From Draconibacterium orientale (GTDB lineage: Bacteria; Bacteroidota; Bacteroidia; Bacteroidales; Prolixibacteraceae), in contig NZ_CP007451.1 in assembly GCF_000626635.1 (NCBI RefSeq), positions 3,454,501 to 3,518,500 of the forward strand: DNA of 64,000 nucleotides. Reading direction: 5' to 3'. A program made the translations under genes and the position numbers. Each line of letters opens with the position of its first letter. Position 1 is the first letter of the stretch. The notes beneath the pieces were generated by a model. That model saw only the letters and a list, made by a program, of their open reading frames with translations, was not told where the DNA came from and made no database searches. Positions 1 through 9,252 of the stretch are shown here, in pieces.

Positions 1-267
1 CGCATTTTTATTAAAAAGGTCGATAAAAGTGGGGAAGAGGTCGAGCCCCTTTATTTGTCCCGGCGTATGTTGCGCTAAAACCATGGTTTGTCCGCCGGTG
101 CCACAGCCAAGGTCAGCAATCTTTGCTTCTTCGCCAAGCTTTTCGATAAAACTCAGCGCTTTAATTGTTACTTCCGGGCTTCCCGGTCCCTGGCGTTCGA
201 GGTGTGAGAAATATTCGCAAATTAAACCTAAATCGAATTCGTGTATAGATGAATTATCGTTACTCAT
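1..267 (-). CDS. Class I SAM-dependent methyltransferase (N-terminal part, runs off the left edge)
   Basis: The reverse strand reads openly from an ATG at 267 to base 1, giving 89 residues with no stop, so the 3' end lies outside the window. Residues 52-58 read DLGCGTG, followed by GGQT: the glycine-rich SAM-binding motif I of Rossmann-fold methyltransferases. A second acidic motif (GLDLFP, about 74-79) fits the end of strand beta-2. The substrate cannot be told from this part; small-molecule methyltransferases of the ubiE/arsM type look similar. Gene class is well supported, specific role unknown. Confidence 0.75.
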   Translation of the reverse strand, partial: MSNDNSSIHEFDLGLICEYFSHLERQGPGSPEVTIKALSFIEKLGEEAKIADLGCGTGGQTMVLAQHTPGQIKGLDLFPTFIDLFNKNA

Positions 268-475
268 TTTTTTTGAAAGATTGTGCCAAAAACCACTCGT
301 TTGTAATGCTTTTGGGTTTTTGGCGGTTACTAAGAAAAAGATACAAAAAATTCACCGACAGGAAATTGTCAGCGTTTAACGAATTGATAATCAAAGGCGG
401 TTGCCAAAAATTATCTACTCTACGGAATCCAAATTAATTTTTAACATGCAAAATTTTTACGGGAACAAAATTAGT

Positions 476-483
476 TATTTTTG
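476..483 (+). promoter_or_regulatory. Bacteroidota-type -7 box (TATTTTTG)
   Basis: The octamer matches TAnnTTTG, the primary sigma -7 element of Bacteroidota. It lies about 75 bases before the ATG at 558. No convincing -33 TTG was found at the usual distance. The rest of 268-557 shows nothing else. Confidence 0.45.
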
Positions 484-557
484 CAAAAAAGTACGCGACG
501 CTCAACATTTTTCAAACTTATACGTTGGATTGAGACTGTTTGAATAGGAAGTTAAAA

Positions 558-1073
558 ATGACAATGAAAAAAAGGTATATTAGTTTATTTAGCGGCTTTA
601 TTGCCCTGTTTTTTGTTTTGAATGGTAATGCCCAGGACCACACCAACCACGATGCCCATGAGCACCATGACCATACGCACGGACACAAAACCGAAATAGG
701 AATTGGAAACTCGGCAGTGTATTTTTTTGGTGAAGAGGAATTTAGCTATGGAATGCATCTTCATGTAATTAGAAATATCGGTCATTCGAATTTTGGAATG
801 GGATTGGCTTACGAGCGTATTTTCGACGAACATACCCATAATACAATTGGTATTGTTGGCAGCTATACGCCTGTTGATCGGCTACATTTTGCATTAACGC
901 CGGGTATTGCTTTTGAAGGTGAAAACTGGGAAGAGAAAAACTTTGCGCTCCATTTTGAAACCGCTTACGATTTTCAGGTGGGTAACATCCATATGGGGCC
1001 AATGGTGGAGCTCGGCTACAATTTCGAGCATGTGCATTTAAGTATGGGATTACACATCGGTTTGGGGTTATAA
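558..1073 (+). CDS. Secreted His-rich outer-membrane beta-barrel-like protein
   Basis: About 171 residues. A signal peptide (MTMKKR, hydrophobic core, cleavage near GNAQ) is followed by a histidine/aspartate-rich stretch in which H or D occupies most positions for about 20 residues. The rest alternates polar and aromatic/glycine residues (for example GMGLAYERIF, HMGPMVELGYNF, LSMGLHIGLGL), as in small outer-membrane beta-barrels. The His-rich segment suggests divalent metal binding just after the membrane, but this is inference. I chose ATG 558 (or 564) over an upstream TTG at 540 because the signal peptide starts there. It stands alone, with a -7 box upstream. Confidence 0.7.
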   Translation: MTMKKRYISLFSGFIALFFVLNGNAQDHTNHDAHEHHDHTHGHKTEIGIGNSAVYFFGEEEFSYGMHLHVIRNIGHSNFGMGLAYERIFDEHTHNTIGIVGSYTPVDRLHFALTPGIAFEGENWEEKNFALHFETAYDFQVGNIHMGPMVELGYNFEHVHLSMGLHIGLGL

Positions 1074-1510
1074 GGCGATTGATAAAAAATGGAAGGACTG
1101 AGGGGTTGAAGGACTGAATGCTTTAATGCTTAAATGAGCAACGACTTTGTTAAACTCCATGCCTCCTTTGTGCTACTTTGTGGTTAGCTTTTTCAACTGA
1201 AAAATTGATAAATTGTTGAATAGTAAAATTACGAACTGCTATTTTGCCAATTGCCTACATGCCGCAGATTCAATAAGGTTGAAGAAAGTTAGCTTGCGAA
1301 TAGTAGCCTTTTTTTATCATTAATCGATTATCGTTCCTTCTATTGCCTTTTTGCTTGATCTCTCCTTGCCCTCCGATTGCCTCTCACGCAAAACTGTTTA
1401 CGGGGTAAGACCGGCCGCAGATAATGATCCGATTTATCCCTGTTCGTTTATGTAATAACTATCGTAGCCCTTACAAACATCGATTGTATGTGCCGAACCT
1501 GTGGTCCTGT

Positions 1511-1557
1511 TCGGGGCAAAGCCCCGAAACCTTTTAGCATCGTCTGTAAGGGCGATG
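1511..1557. repeat. Dispersed double-hairpin repeat, copy 1
   Basis: Two small hairpins in tandem: CGGGGC-AAA-GCCCCG at about 1512-1526 and a CATCG...CGATG palindrome at 1538-1557. The same order with near-identical sequence recurs at 37762-37806, so this is a family of intergenic repeats, perhaps a REP-like element. Confidence 0.6.
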
Positions 1558-1603
1558 TAAGATTTTCCTTGATTCATTCTTCATCCCCAATTTTTAACTC
1601 CGA

Positions 1604-1619
1604 TCCGTTGGCTGACGGA
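1604..1619. repeat. Short palindrome TCCG...CGGA (degenerate copy)
   Basis: Sixteen bases, TCCGT-tgGC-TGACGGA, resemble the perfect palindrome at 17639-17656 (two differences). A further relative lies near 30103-30118. Probably one family of small intergenic palindromes. Confidence 0.4.
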
Positions 1620-1835
1620 CCACCTCCTTTTGTAAAGGAAGACGAGCTTCGATGCAACACCACAGCAATCACGAGCTCGTAGCTACCCATCTAGCCTTTC
1701 TCCTTTTACCTTTTGCCTTGATTACTCCTTCATTCTTAATCACTAATCCTTCAAAAACCTGTAACCGACGACAGTTTCGTGCGTCTTTACACTATCTGGT
1801 TCATTCATTCACCGAAAACTAAAGCTATCGAAAAC

Positions 1836-4258
1836 ATGATTAAAAACTTATTGAAACACAGCCTGCGGGCGCTGAAGAAGCAGAAAGGATACGTTGCTAT
1901 CAACATATTTGGGTTAGCCATTGGCATTGCCTGCAGTATTATCATTACACTTTTTATTCTCCATGAGTTAAGTTACGATCAGTACAACGAAAACAAAGAC
2001 CGCCTGTACCGGGCAACGCTCGACGGAAAAATTGGCGAGCAGGAAGTAAATGCCTCGTACTCGGCAGCCGTACTTGGGCCAACGATGGTAAACGATTTCC
2101 CCGAAGTGGAAAAATTCTGTCGCCTGAATACCTGGGGCGAAACCATTATAAAAAAGGAAGATATCGCTTATGTGATCGACGATTTTGCCGAAGTAGATTC
2201 TACCTTTTTCGAGCTGTTTTCCATTCCGCTGTTAAAAGGCAACAGCAAAACCGTGCTGAACGAACCCAACACCATGGTGCTGTCGGAATCAACCGCAAAA
2301 AAGGTTTTTGGCAACGAAGATCCCATCAATAAAATGCTGCGCGTTAACACCGGGCAAGATCCGTATCGCATAACAGGTGTTATGGCCGACTTCCCCGAGG
2401 AAACGCATTTTAATGCCAACATCCTTACGTCGTTTATGACCAACCGACGAGCCAACGATCCAGAGTGGCTGAACAACAGTTTCTCCACCTATGTGTTACT
2501 AAAACCCAATACTTCGCCCGCAACAGTGGAAGAGAAGTTTGCCGGAATGATTACAAAATATGTTGGGCCGCGTGTGCAGGAAATGATGGGGATTGCCCTG
2601 GAGGATTTTATTGCGCAGGGCAACCGTTACAATTTTCACTTGCAGCCCGTAACAAAAATACACTTGCAGCCCGAGATCGAGCATGAAGTAAAACCTGCCA
2701 CCGACCCGAAATACCTGATCATTTTCAGCAGTGTGGCGATTCTGATAATCGTTATTGCCTCCATTAATTTCATGAACCTTTCTACCGCGCAGGCCACAAA
2801 ACGCGCCAAAGAAATTGGGATTAAAAAGGTGAGTGGTTCGTCAAAAGGAATGCTAATTCTGCAGTTCCTAACCGACTCAACGCTTATTTCTTTCATCGCG
2901 CTTATTCTGGCTGTGCTTATCGTTTTTGTGTCGCTGCCGTTTTTTAACGACGTTTTCGATACGCAGGTCAGTTTTAACCTCATCGAACATTTCTACTATA
3001 TTCCGCTGCTTATTGCCTTTGCCCTGTTTGTGGGTTTTGTTGCAGGCGCTTACCCGGCCTTTTATCTCTCGTCGTTCAATCCCAATGCGGTCTTACGCGG
3101 AAAGCTTCGCGACGGGGCAAAAAACGGGAAATTACGCCGCATCCTGGTGTCGGTGCAGTTTCTTATTTCCATTATTCTTATTGTGGGCACCATCATTATG
3201 TACCGCCAGCTAAGCTACATGGTAAATAAAGATGTTGGTTTTGGAAAAGACCGCTTGATGGTGATCGGAAGTGCCGGTTCTATTGGCGACCAGGTAAAGG
3301 CATTTAAACAGGAAATTCTGAAAATACCCGGAGTTCAGAATGTTTCGGCATCAACGGCTGTTCCCGGACGCAACAATAACAACAACGGTTATATGCTTGA
3401 AGGTCACGACGGACAAACCTATCTGATGCAAACCGCTTATGTTGATTACGATTTTCTGGAAACCTACAACATGAAACTCAGCGACGGCCGCTTTTTCGAC
3501 CGCGAATTTGGTGCCGACCGCGAAGCTTGCGTGGTGAATAAGAAAACCATTGAAGAGTTTGGTATCGACGATTATACACAAACCCGATTTATCGTTGTAT
3601 TTACCGGCGAGGGCGATAAGAAATTCATGCCCATTATCGGGGTGTGTAACAATTTTCATTTCGAATCGCTGCACAGTCGCATCAACCCGTATGTAATGCG
3701 TTTAAGGAGAACGACAATAACTGGGGCTATATTTCGGTAAAATTCAACACCGATACATCGGCCGCGGCCATTACGCAGATTGAAGACAGCTGGAAACGTT
3801 TTGCATCGAACAACCCGATGCGCTACTTTTTTATGGACGAAGATTTTGCGCACATGTATAAAGCCGAGCGGCAAAATGCCAAACTATCGGTGGTGTTTGC
3901 CATACTGGGTATTTTTATTGCCGCACTTGGTCTGTTCGGACTCACCTCGTTTACCATTGAGCAGCGCACCAAGGAAGTGGGCGTACGCAAAGCGCTGGGA
4001 GCTTCGGGATACAGTATTTTTTACCTCATTTCGAAAGAAATCATTATTCTGGTTTGTGTGGCAACGCTTATTGCAAGTCCGCTGGTGTATTGGGTGGCTA
4101 CCAACTGGCTGCATAATTATTACTACCGCATCCACCTCGGGGTGCTCGAGTTTATTGTTGGTTTTATCGCTGCCATTTCCATAGCACTGCTGACGATCAG
4201 TTATAAAACGCCGCAAACACTCAGGATTAACCCGGCGCATACCTTGCGTTATGAGTAG
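1836..4258 (+). pseudogene. FtsX/MacB-type ABC transporter permease, split by a one-base frameshift
   Basis: Two open frames (1836-3740 and onward to 4258) together encode about 807 residues, the usual length of Bacteroidota FtsX-family permeases with an N-terminal TM helix, periplasmic MacB_PCD domain, central FtsX core, second periplasmic domain and C-terminal FtsX core. The N-terminus (MIKNLLKHSLRALKKQKGY) and the C-terminal TSFTIEQRTKEVGVRKALGAS are hallmarks. Around 3701-3706 the frame changes from 0 to +2. Restoring one base in TTAAGGAG gives an uninterrupted VMRLKENDNNWG reading. Either the gene is broken or the base was lost in sequencing. ATG 1836 is preferred to a GTG at 1779 because family members begin MIKN. 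No ATPase subunit is nearby. Such permeases export lipoproteins, peptides or drugs; the substrate is unknown. Confidence 0.8.
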
Positions 4259-4622
4259 ATGTTAAGGGCTGAAGGATTGAGCGACTGATAAATTGATTAC
4301 AACTTTTATCTTATTGTGGCGTTCATTAATTTGGTGCAAATTAAAATTATATCGATTATAAGCCTGTTTTAGTGCATGTTGTAACGTTTGGTGCAAATTT
4401 ACGCTATGGCAAATATGCCAGTCGAATACAAATGAGTCATAAAATGTAACATTTGTATCATTGATAGGTAATTGGGGGCGAAGGTTCGTTATTCCGCATT
4501 TTAAATTGTACATAAAGAATAGTATATTGGTCGATTCTCCCCGGTTTGATGATTGAACCTACTATTGGGGAAAGGCTTATTTTTTAATGACATACGAATA
4601 CTGAAGAAAAAGAAAGATTACG
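4259..4622. other. Gene-free interval with a 13-bp direct repeat
   Basis: About 360 bases without a supported gene. The 13-mer TTTGGTGCAAATT occurs twice in direct orientation (4330-4342 and 4387-4399, 57 bases apart), perhaps a pair of regulator sites. An 83-codon minus-strand open frame here shows no family features. Confidence 0.5.
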
Positions 4623-5606
4623 ATGAAGACACGAACGTTAGGAAAGAATGGTTTTAATGTTAGTGAAGTTGGTTTGGGAACCTGGCAGATAGGAGCCGAT
4701 TGGGGAAAGAATTTCGCGAGCGAAAAGGCGCTTGCTATTTTAACCACAGCAGTAGAAAACGGAACTACTTTTTTTGATACCGCCGATGTGTATGGAGCCG
4801 GGCAAAGCGAAAAATTTATTGGTGAGTTTTTAAAACAAACGGATAAAGAAATTAAAGTAGCTACCAAGTTTGGTCGTGGCGGTGATGTATTTCCCGATTC
4901 GTACACAAAAGATGCCATGCGAAAATCGATTGACGGATCTTTGTCGAGGCTGGGAGTGGATGCGTTGGATTTGCTGCAACTGCACTGTATCCCAACCAGA
5001 GAACTGCAAAAAGGCGATGTTTTCGACTGGCTGCGCGATTTTAAAAACGAAGGCCTGATTAAAACGTTTGGGGCCAGTGTTGAATCGGTTGACGAAGGAT
5101 TGTTGTGCCTGGAGCAGGAAGGAATACAGTCGTTACAAGTGATATTTAATATTTTCAGGCAGAAACCGGTAACCGCTTTATTACCACAGGCCGAAGCAAA
5201 AGGCGTGGGGATTATTGTGCGTTTGCCGCTGGCCAGTGGTTTGCTCACCGGAAAGTTCAGTAAAAATACGACCTTTGAGAAAAACGATCACAGAAACTTT
5301 AATAAAGATGGCGAGGCGTTTAACGTAGGAGAGACTTTTGCCGGTTTGCCTTTTGAAAAAGGTGTTGAACTGGCCGGGGCGATAAAGGATTTTGTACCCG
5401 CCGATATGAACATGGTACAGTTGGCACTGCGATGGATTCTCGACCACAAAGCGGTTTCAACCATTATTCCCGGAGCAAGCTCTCCGGCACAGGTTACAGG
5501 AAATAGTGCGGCTTCAGAGCTGGCTCCGTTAGCCGATGAACTTCACGCTAGACTGTCGGAATTTTACGTGTCGCGTGTTCACGATTCAATTCGTGGAGTT
5601 TACTAA
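4623..5606 (+). CDS. Aldo/keto reductase
   Basis: 327 residues, the usual AKR length. It reduces carbonyl substrates with NAD(P)H in the cytosol. The start (MKTRTLGKNGFNVSEVGLGTWQIG) and the catalytic tetrad D52 (FFDTADVYG), Y57, K82 (VATKFG) and H121 (LLQLHC) are all present. The C-terminal region has the cofactor-binding ALRWILDHKAVSTIIPGAS segment. It resembles the large YajO/YghZ/AKR11-13 groups of bacterial oxidoreductases; the substrate cannot be read from the sequence. Monocistronic, with a terminator-like hairpin downstream that belongs to the convergent neighbour. Confidence 0.9.
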   Translation: MKTRTLGKNGFNVSEVGLGTWQIGADWGKNFASEKALAILTTAVENGTTFFDTADVYGAGQSEKFIGEFLKQTDKEIKVATKFGRGGDVFPDSYTKDAMRKSIDGSLSRLGVDALDLLQLHCIPTRELQKGDVFDWLRDFKNEGLIKTFGASVESVDEGLLCLEQEGIQSLQVIFNIFRQKPVTALLPQAEAKGVGIIVRLPLASGLLTGKFSKNTTFEKNDHRNFNKDGEAFNVGETFAGLPFEKGVELAGAIKDFVPADMNMVQLALRWILDHKAVSTIIPGASSPAQVTGNSAASELAPLADELHARLSEFYVSRVHDSIRGVY

Positions 5607-5716
5607 AATTTAATGGAAGCAATAGTCAATAAGGTTTTTTCGATTTGGCTAAGTGCCGGGTTAAGTTCTTTTTCGGTAACCAGAAAATGAATGTAACTGT
5701 AGATAGAAAATAAAAT

Positions 5717-5750
5717 AGGCCGTTTCGGTAACCTGGTTCCGAAACGGCCT
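5717..5750 (-). terminator. Rho-independent terminator of the TonB-C/TPR gene
   Basis: A perfect 12-bp stem (AGGCCGTTTCGG / CCGAAACGGCCT) with a 10-nt loop. On the minus strand it is followed by a T-rich tract (from AGATAGAAAATAAAAT), about 30 bases after the stop of the gene at 5780-6523. Confidence 0.85.
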
Positions 5751-5779
5751 GTGTAAAACCTTTTAGGTAATACGTTTAA

Positions 5780-6523
5780 TTATTTGGTTGCAAAAAGTTG
5801 CGAAAGTAGTTCGTAGCCATTAAGGCTTTTAACATCTTGTGCCAGATCTTGTTCCAGAATATTTTTATCGCCTCCCAGTTTGCTGAACCGGTCAACATAT
5901 TCCTGAGCTGCTTCTATATTTCCGCGGTCGGCTTCGCAAAGTGCCAGCATATATAAAGCACTTTGGTCGTATGGCCGGTAGCGAACGGCGGTCTCAAAAT
6001 GTTTAATTGCTTTTCTGGTTTTCTGGTCAAAGAATAATTTCTCAGATCCTTTGGTGAAATGCTCCCGTGCAATTTCGGTAAAGTCGCGGTTTTCTGCTAC
6101 CGATTCGGTCATTCCCAGTTTTACCTGAATGGCTACTTCTTTTTCCATGGCCACCGGAACTCCGTTGTTTTTGCCCGGCATCCACATGTTGTTGGTTTCT
6201 TCCAGAATACTTAATAAAAGTTTATCAACTGCCGGAGAAACACTGTTTACAACCTCAATATCCGACAAACTACCATCGGTATTAATGGTAAACCTTACCA
6301 CCTCGGTACCTTCTGTTGCCTCACCAAATTCGGCATCGTACTTAAAATTGTTGGCAATGTGGGTTTTTAGCGAATTTGTATTATCGCCGGGATTATACTT
6401 AACCGCTGTAAACTTGGGAGGTGTAACTTCCACATCGGTCATCATGTGCGTAGGTACATTTTCTTGTGCATAAGCAAACAGGCTTGCTAACATGCATACG
6501 AATAATAATTTAATTGTTTTCAT
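5780..6523 (-). CDS. Secreted protein with TonB C-terminal-like domain and TPR repeats
   Basis: 247 residues. A signal peptide (MKTIKLLFVCMLASLFAYAQ) is followed by a TonB_C-like domain at about 50-135 (GTEVVRFTINTDGSLSDIEVVNSVSPAVDKLLLSI is split by the typical strand-helix pattern and ends with W.PGKNNGVPV). A TPR region follows at about 165-215 (KAIKHFETAVRYRPYDQSALYMLALCEADRGN). Unlike true TonB it has no N-terminal TM anchor with a proline-rich linker, so it is probably a periplasmic protein that borrows the TonB_C fold for protein contacts. It sits alone with its own terminator. Confidence 0.75.
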   Translation of the reverse strand: MKTIKLLFVCMLASLFAYAQENVPTHMMTDVEVTPPKFTAVKYNPGDNTNSLKTHIANNFKYDAEFGEATEGTEVVRFTINTDGSLSDIEVVNSVSPAVDKLLLSILEETNNMWMPGKNNGVPVAMEKEVAIQVKLGMTESVAENRDFTEIAREHFTKGSEKLFFDQKTRKAIKHFETAVRYRPYDQSALYMLALCEADRGNIEAAQEYVDRFSKLGGDKNILEQDLAQDVKSLNGYELLSQLFATK

Positions 6524-6826
6524 GACTTTGAGTTTTAATAGTTTCCAATTTCTAATGTTTAATTGTCTCGTTTTCTACTTGTTTTCTGTTGTTTCTATAA
6601 TTATGTTTTCACTATTGTCAATCGCTCACCGAAAATTCTGTTAACCGGATGTTTGCGGATCTAACTAATCGTAAAAATAAATAGGGTTTGATGCTTTTGG
6701 GGTATTCTTCAATTTCTGATCCATTGAACTCTTACTTGCAAATTTACGGTACAAGAAAGGACAGGTGTTATCAATTTTGATTCAAAAAAAGATAAAAAAA
6801 GACCATTAAGTATTAAATAGGTTGAT
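6524..6826. other. Gene-free interval between two minus-strand genes
   Basis: About 300 AT-rich bases that should hold the promoter of the TonB-C/TPR gene and the terminator region of the AraC-type regulator. I see no clear -7 box, palindrome or hairpin. Confidence 0.4.
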
Positions 6827-7936
6827 TTATGCTTCTGCAAGAACCATTTGAAAGTCGGAAGGTGTTATGCCGTATTCTTTCTGAAAGCATTTTGAGAAGT
6901 AGGATGGGCTGCTAAAACCGGTATCGAATGCTATTTCGGAGATGTTCCCGCTCTTGTTTCGTAACATTTGTTTGGCACGATTAAGACGGTAGGTTTTAAT
7001 AAACGAATTTGGCGACTGGTTGGTCAGCGTTTTCATTTTTCGGTAAATCTGCGATTTGCTGCAACCCATATGGTGTTCGAGCATTGATGCATGCAGGTTG
7101 TGATTTTCCCAGTGTTTTTCCATGTAATCCATCAGCTGGGTGATGAAGCGCACATCATCGGGCGAAACCGATTTAATCCGGTCGCCTTTAATTACCACTT
7201 TCATACTTTCGCTTTGAAATAAATTGCGCACTTCGAGGGTAGCCAGTATTTGCGAGGCGGCAATGTAACACAAACGTTTAGCCAGTTTTACCGATTGTTC
7301 GAATTCAATAGTACTGATGTTTTTCAGGAAACATCCGCTTATGCCTATCTTCAGAAATATCTTTTGCTGCAGGTTTTTTAGGAAAGGGCTAAATTCTTTA
7401 TGAATTTTTAAGGCACAAAGAACTGCGGCACTGGCTGTGTCAAAAGTAAGCTGCGAGGCATATTGGTCGCGCAAAATAATGTTTCCTTTAAAATGATTGC
7501 AATGGTCGACCACCAACTTTCTGAACGCTTTAAGCAGGGCACGTCGTTCCGCTGTTTTCAGGTTGTACAAATCATTCGAATCGATACTTAGTACCATTAT
7601 TGTTGCCAGCGGATGGGTGCTGACACTTTCGATGTCAACCTTTTCAGATTGAGATTTGGTTTCAACTTGTTTGAGAAAAAAATCGATGATTCTGGAGTCA
7701 ACTTCAATAATATGGTTAGGAATATTGGCATGTTCTTGCCTGTGCAGTTGTTCGATGCATGAGCGATTGGGAGCCTCAAATAAACAAAAAGCGACCTTTC
7801 GTTTTTCGTCGAACCAGTACCCTAGTTTCCGGCAATGATACAGGTGTTGAACTTTTATATCCTTAAGGTGCTTTTCTGCTATTGTTTTGGTTTGGGTATC
7901 ACCATTTAGCTCGTGATTGTCGATAAAATAAGGCAT
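6827..7936 (-). CDS. AraC-family regulator with N-terminal DUF4242-like and cyclase-like domains
   Basis: 369 residues. Residues 1-85 resemble DUF4242 (nickel-binding SCO4226-like fold: MPYFIDNHEL, HLYHCRKLGYWFDEKRKVAFCLFEAPN, ...HANIPNHIIEV). Residues about 110-250 look like a degenerate class III nucleotide-cyclase domain (ATIMVLSID, FKGNIILRDQYASQLTFDTASAAVLCALKI, LKIGISGCFL). The C-terminal 100 residues are a canonical AraC/XylS double HTH ending in SPSYFSKCFQKEYGITPSDF. It is probably a transcription factor with a small-molecule or metal sensor. The 369-bp gap to the plus-strand gene at 8306 suggests divergent regulation of that gene, which is inference. Confidence 0.8.
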   Translation of the reverse strand: MPYFIDNHELNGDTQTKTIAEKHLKDIKVQHLYHCRKLGYWFDEKRKVAFCLFEAPNRSCIEQLHRQEHANIPNHIIEVDSRIIDFFLKQVETKSQSEKVDIESVSTHPLATIMVLSIDSNDLYNLKTAERRALLKAFRKLVVDHCNHFKGNIILRDQYASQLTFDTASAAVLCALKIHKEFSPFLKNLQQKIFLKIGISGCFLKNISTIEFEQSVKLAKRLCYIAASQILATLEVRNLFQSESMKVVIKGDRIKSVSPDDVRFITQLMDYMEKHWENHNLHASMLEHHMGCSKSQIYRKMKTLTNQSPNSFIKTYRLNRAKQMLRNKSGNISEIAFDTGFSSPSYFSKCFQKEYGITPSDFQMVLAEA

Positions 7937-8305
7937 ATTCTCAAGCTTTTAATTAATGGTTAAACACCGGGGATTTTCCAGAATGTATATAAGGATGACG
8001 GATTAACAGGATTATAGTGGTTGATTTAAAAACGCTTGCCTTGTTAAAATGTTCATTGTCAAAGTTTTATTTTTCAAAAGAACAGGCCTCGGGGGAATAT
8101 AAGCTTTTACAAGGCCCCGGCAAAGTACATACTGCACAAATAAGTTGTAGTTCATCAGGTCGGTTTTAACACTCAACAACAACGTCATCGTGTTCGCTGT
8201 ATAATAATACCTTGCTTGTCAGTTGTTTATTTCGTAACTTATTTAGTTGAAATTCGGACAGGCGGGGCAAGTCTGTTTTAGGGTATTAACTAAAATCAAA
8301 CAAAC
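7937..8305. other. Divergent intergenic region
   Basis: About 370 bases between the divergent AraC-type regulator and the small DUF gene at 8306. It must carry both promoters. I found no TAnnTTTG box with a good -33 and no strong palindrome. Confidence 0.4.
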
Positions 8306-8641
8306 ATGGAATGTTTTATCGAATTGTGGAGTGCACGAGATGCGTGGAAGCAACTTTCGCACAAAGAGCGGGCATTGTACCTCGAACAACTGGAGCCACA
8401 CATACAGGCCTTGCTCGAAAAAGGAGTGGAAATTATTGGCTGGGGTGTAAATGATGTGGCCACTACTCACCGGGCCAATTTCGACTTTTACGCGGTTTGG
8501 AAATTCCCAACACTGGATATGAAAAAAGAGTTTGAAGCCGTAGTAATGGAAGCCAACTGGTACAATTATTTTCACCAGGAAAATGTATCGGGAGAACTTA
8601 CTACACCCGGAGAAATTATTGGTAAACTAATTGTGATGTAA
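8306..8641 (+). CDS. Conserved hypothetical protein (DUF6616-like)
   Basis: 111 residues, no signal peptide or membrane segment. The sequence (MECFIELWSARDAWKQLSHKERALYLEQL... FDFYAVWKFPTLDMKKEFEAVVMEANWYNYF) resembles a small alpha/beta ferredoxin-like dimeric fold. I recall the DUF6616 family as similar, but this is memory and not a search. It precedes an NTF2-like lipoprotein by about 50 bases, and both may be targets of the divergent AraC/DUF4242 regulator. Function unknown. Confidence 0.65.
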   Translation: MECFIELWSARDAWKQLSHKERALYLEQLEPHIQALLEKGVEIIGWGVNDVATTHRANFDFYAVWKFPTLDMKKEFEAVVMEANWYNYFHQENVSGELTTPGEIIGKLIVM

Positions 8642-8690
8642 TGGTGAAACTTAATTTTCGTAACTCAATAAAATCTTAAACGCTAACCAA

Positions 8691-9196
8691 ATGAAAACCA
8701 TTTCAATTCTTTTAACCGCAGGTTTGTTCGTGCTTGCTGCTTGTACAAACAATGCTGAAAAGCCACTTTCTGAAACAGAAAAAGCAGATTTAGCCAAGAG
8801 GTGGAAACCACCATTAATACCATGATGGATGGGATGAAGAATATTGATGTTGAAGCAGCTTTTGAATCGAATTTTTTATTGGATGAGAATTTTAAGTACG
8901 TCGATATTTATGGAAAAACAATGAATTTCGGCGCGTTTGAAAAAGAAGTTCATAAGGTATTTGACAACCTCGAAAAAGTAGATTTTAGTTTCTCCGCACC
9001 CGATGTCCGAATTGTTACACGCGATGTTGCTATTGTTACCATGCCCTATAAAGGGAAATTTTATTTTCCGGGCTCCACTTTAAGTTTTCCTGAATGTGGA
9101 AGTACTCTGGTGCTGCAAAAGATCGATAATAAGTGGAAGGTAATCCACTTTCACGAGTCGTTGCAGGAATCGGAGTTTGTTACTACAGAATTGTAG
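8691..9196 (+). pseudogene. NTF2/SnoaL-like (DUF4440-type) lipoprotein, frameshifted
   Basis: ATG 8691 starts a lipoprotein signal (MKTISILLTAGLFVLAAC, lipobox L15-A-A-C18). The frame stops soon afterwards, while the rest of the protein continues in frame +2 from about 8797. Adding one base at GCCAAGAGG gives a smooth ...LAKEVETTINTMMDG reading of about 168 residues. The body (FLLDENFKYVDIYGK, VRIVTRDVAIVTMPYKGKF, GSTLVLQKIDNKWKVIHFHES) matches the cone-like NTF2/SnoaL fold of DUF4440 proteins. The downstream open frame could start at a GTG (8801), but that would remove the signal peptide. Broken gene or sequencing error; a strong terminator follows. Confidence 0.75.
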
Positions 9197-9216
9197 GATA
9201 TGGGATTCCCGATACA

Positions 9217-9252
9217 AAAACCTCCATAATTCGTGTGAATTATGGAGGTTTT
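9217..9252 (+). terminator. Rho-independent terminator; insertion landmark of the group II intron
   Basis: A perfect 16-bp stem (AAAACCTCCATAATTC / GAATTATGGAGGTTTT) with a GTGT loop, 20 bases after the lipoprotein stop. Six bases beyond it begins the group II intron, as expected for class C introns, which insert after terminator hairpins. Confidence 0.85.

Larger units (their letters stand above)
1074..1835. other. Gene-free interval with repeat elements
   Basis: No convincing gene in about 760 bases. It holds dispersed palindromic repeats (1511-1557 and 1604-1619, described separately) and low-complexity C/T-rich stretches. Short open frames here lack coding character. Confidence 0.6.

Noticed and set aside
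1488-1682. 64-codon plus-strand frame
   Set aside because: Lies across the dispersed hairpin repeat; composition is that of repeats, not coding DNA.
3818-4258. Separate small permease gene
   Set aside because: It is the C-terminal FtsX core of the upstream permease after a one-base shift, with no own start signals.
4262-4513. 83-codon open frame on the minus strand
   Set aside because: No family features, no start signal; overlaps a pair of short direct repeats in AT-rich DNA.
8801-9196. Separate GTG-started gene
   Set aside because: The signal peptide lies directly upstream in another frame; a single frameshifted lipoprotein explains both parts.
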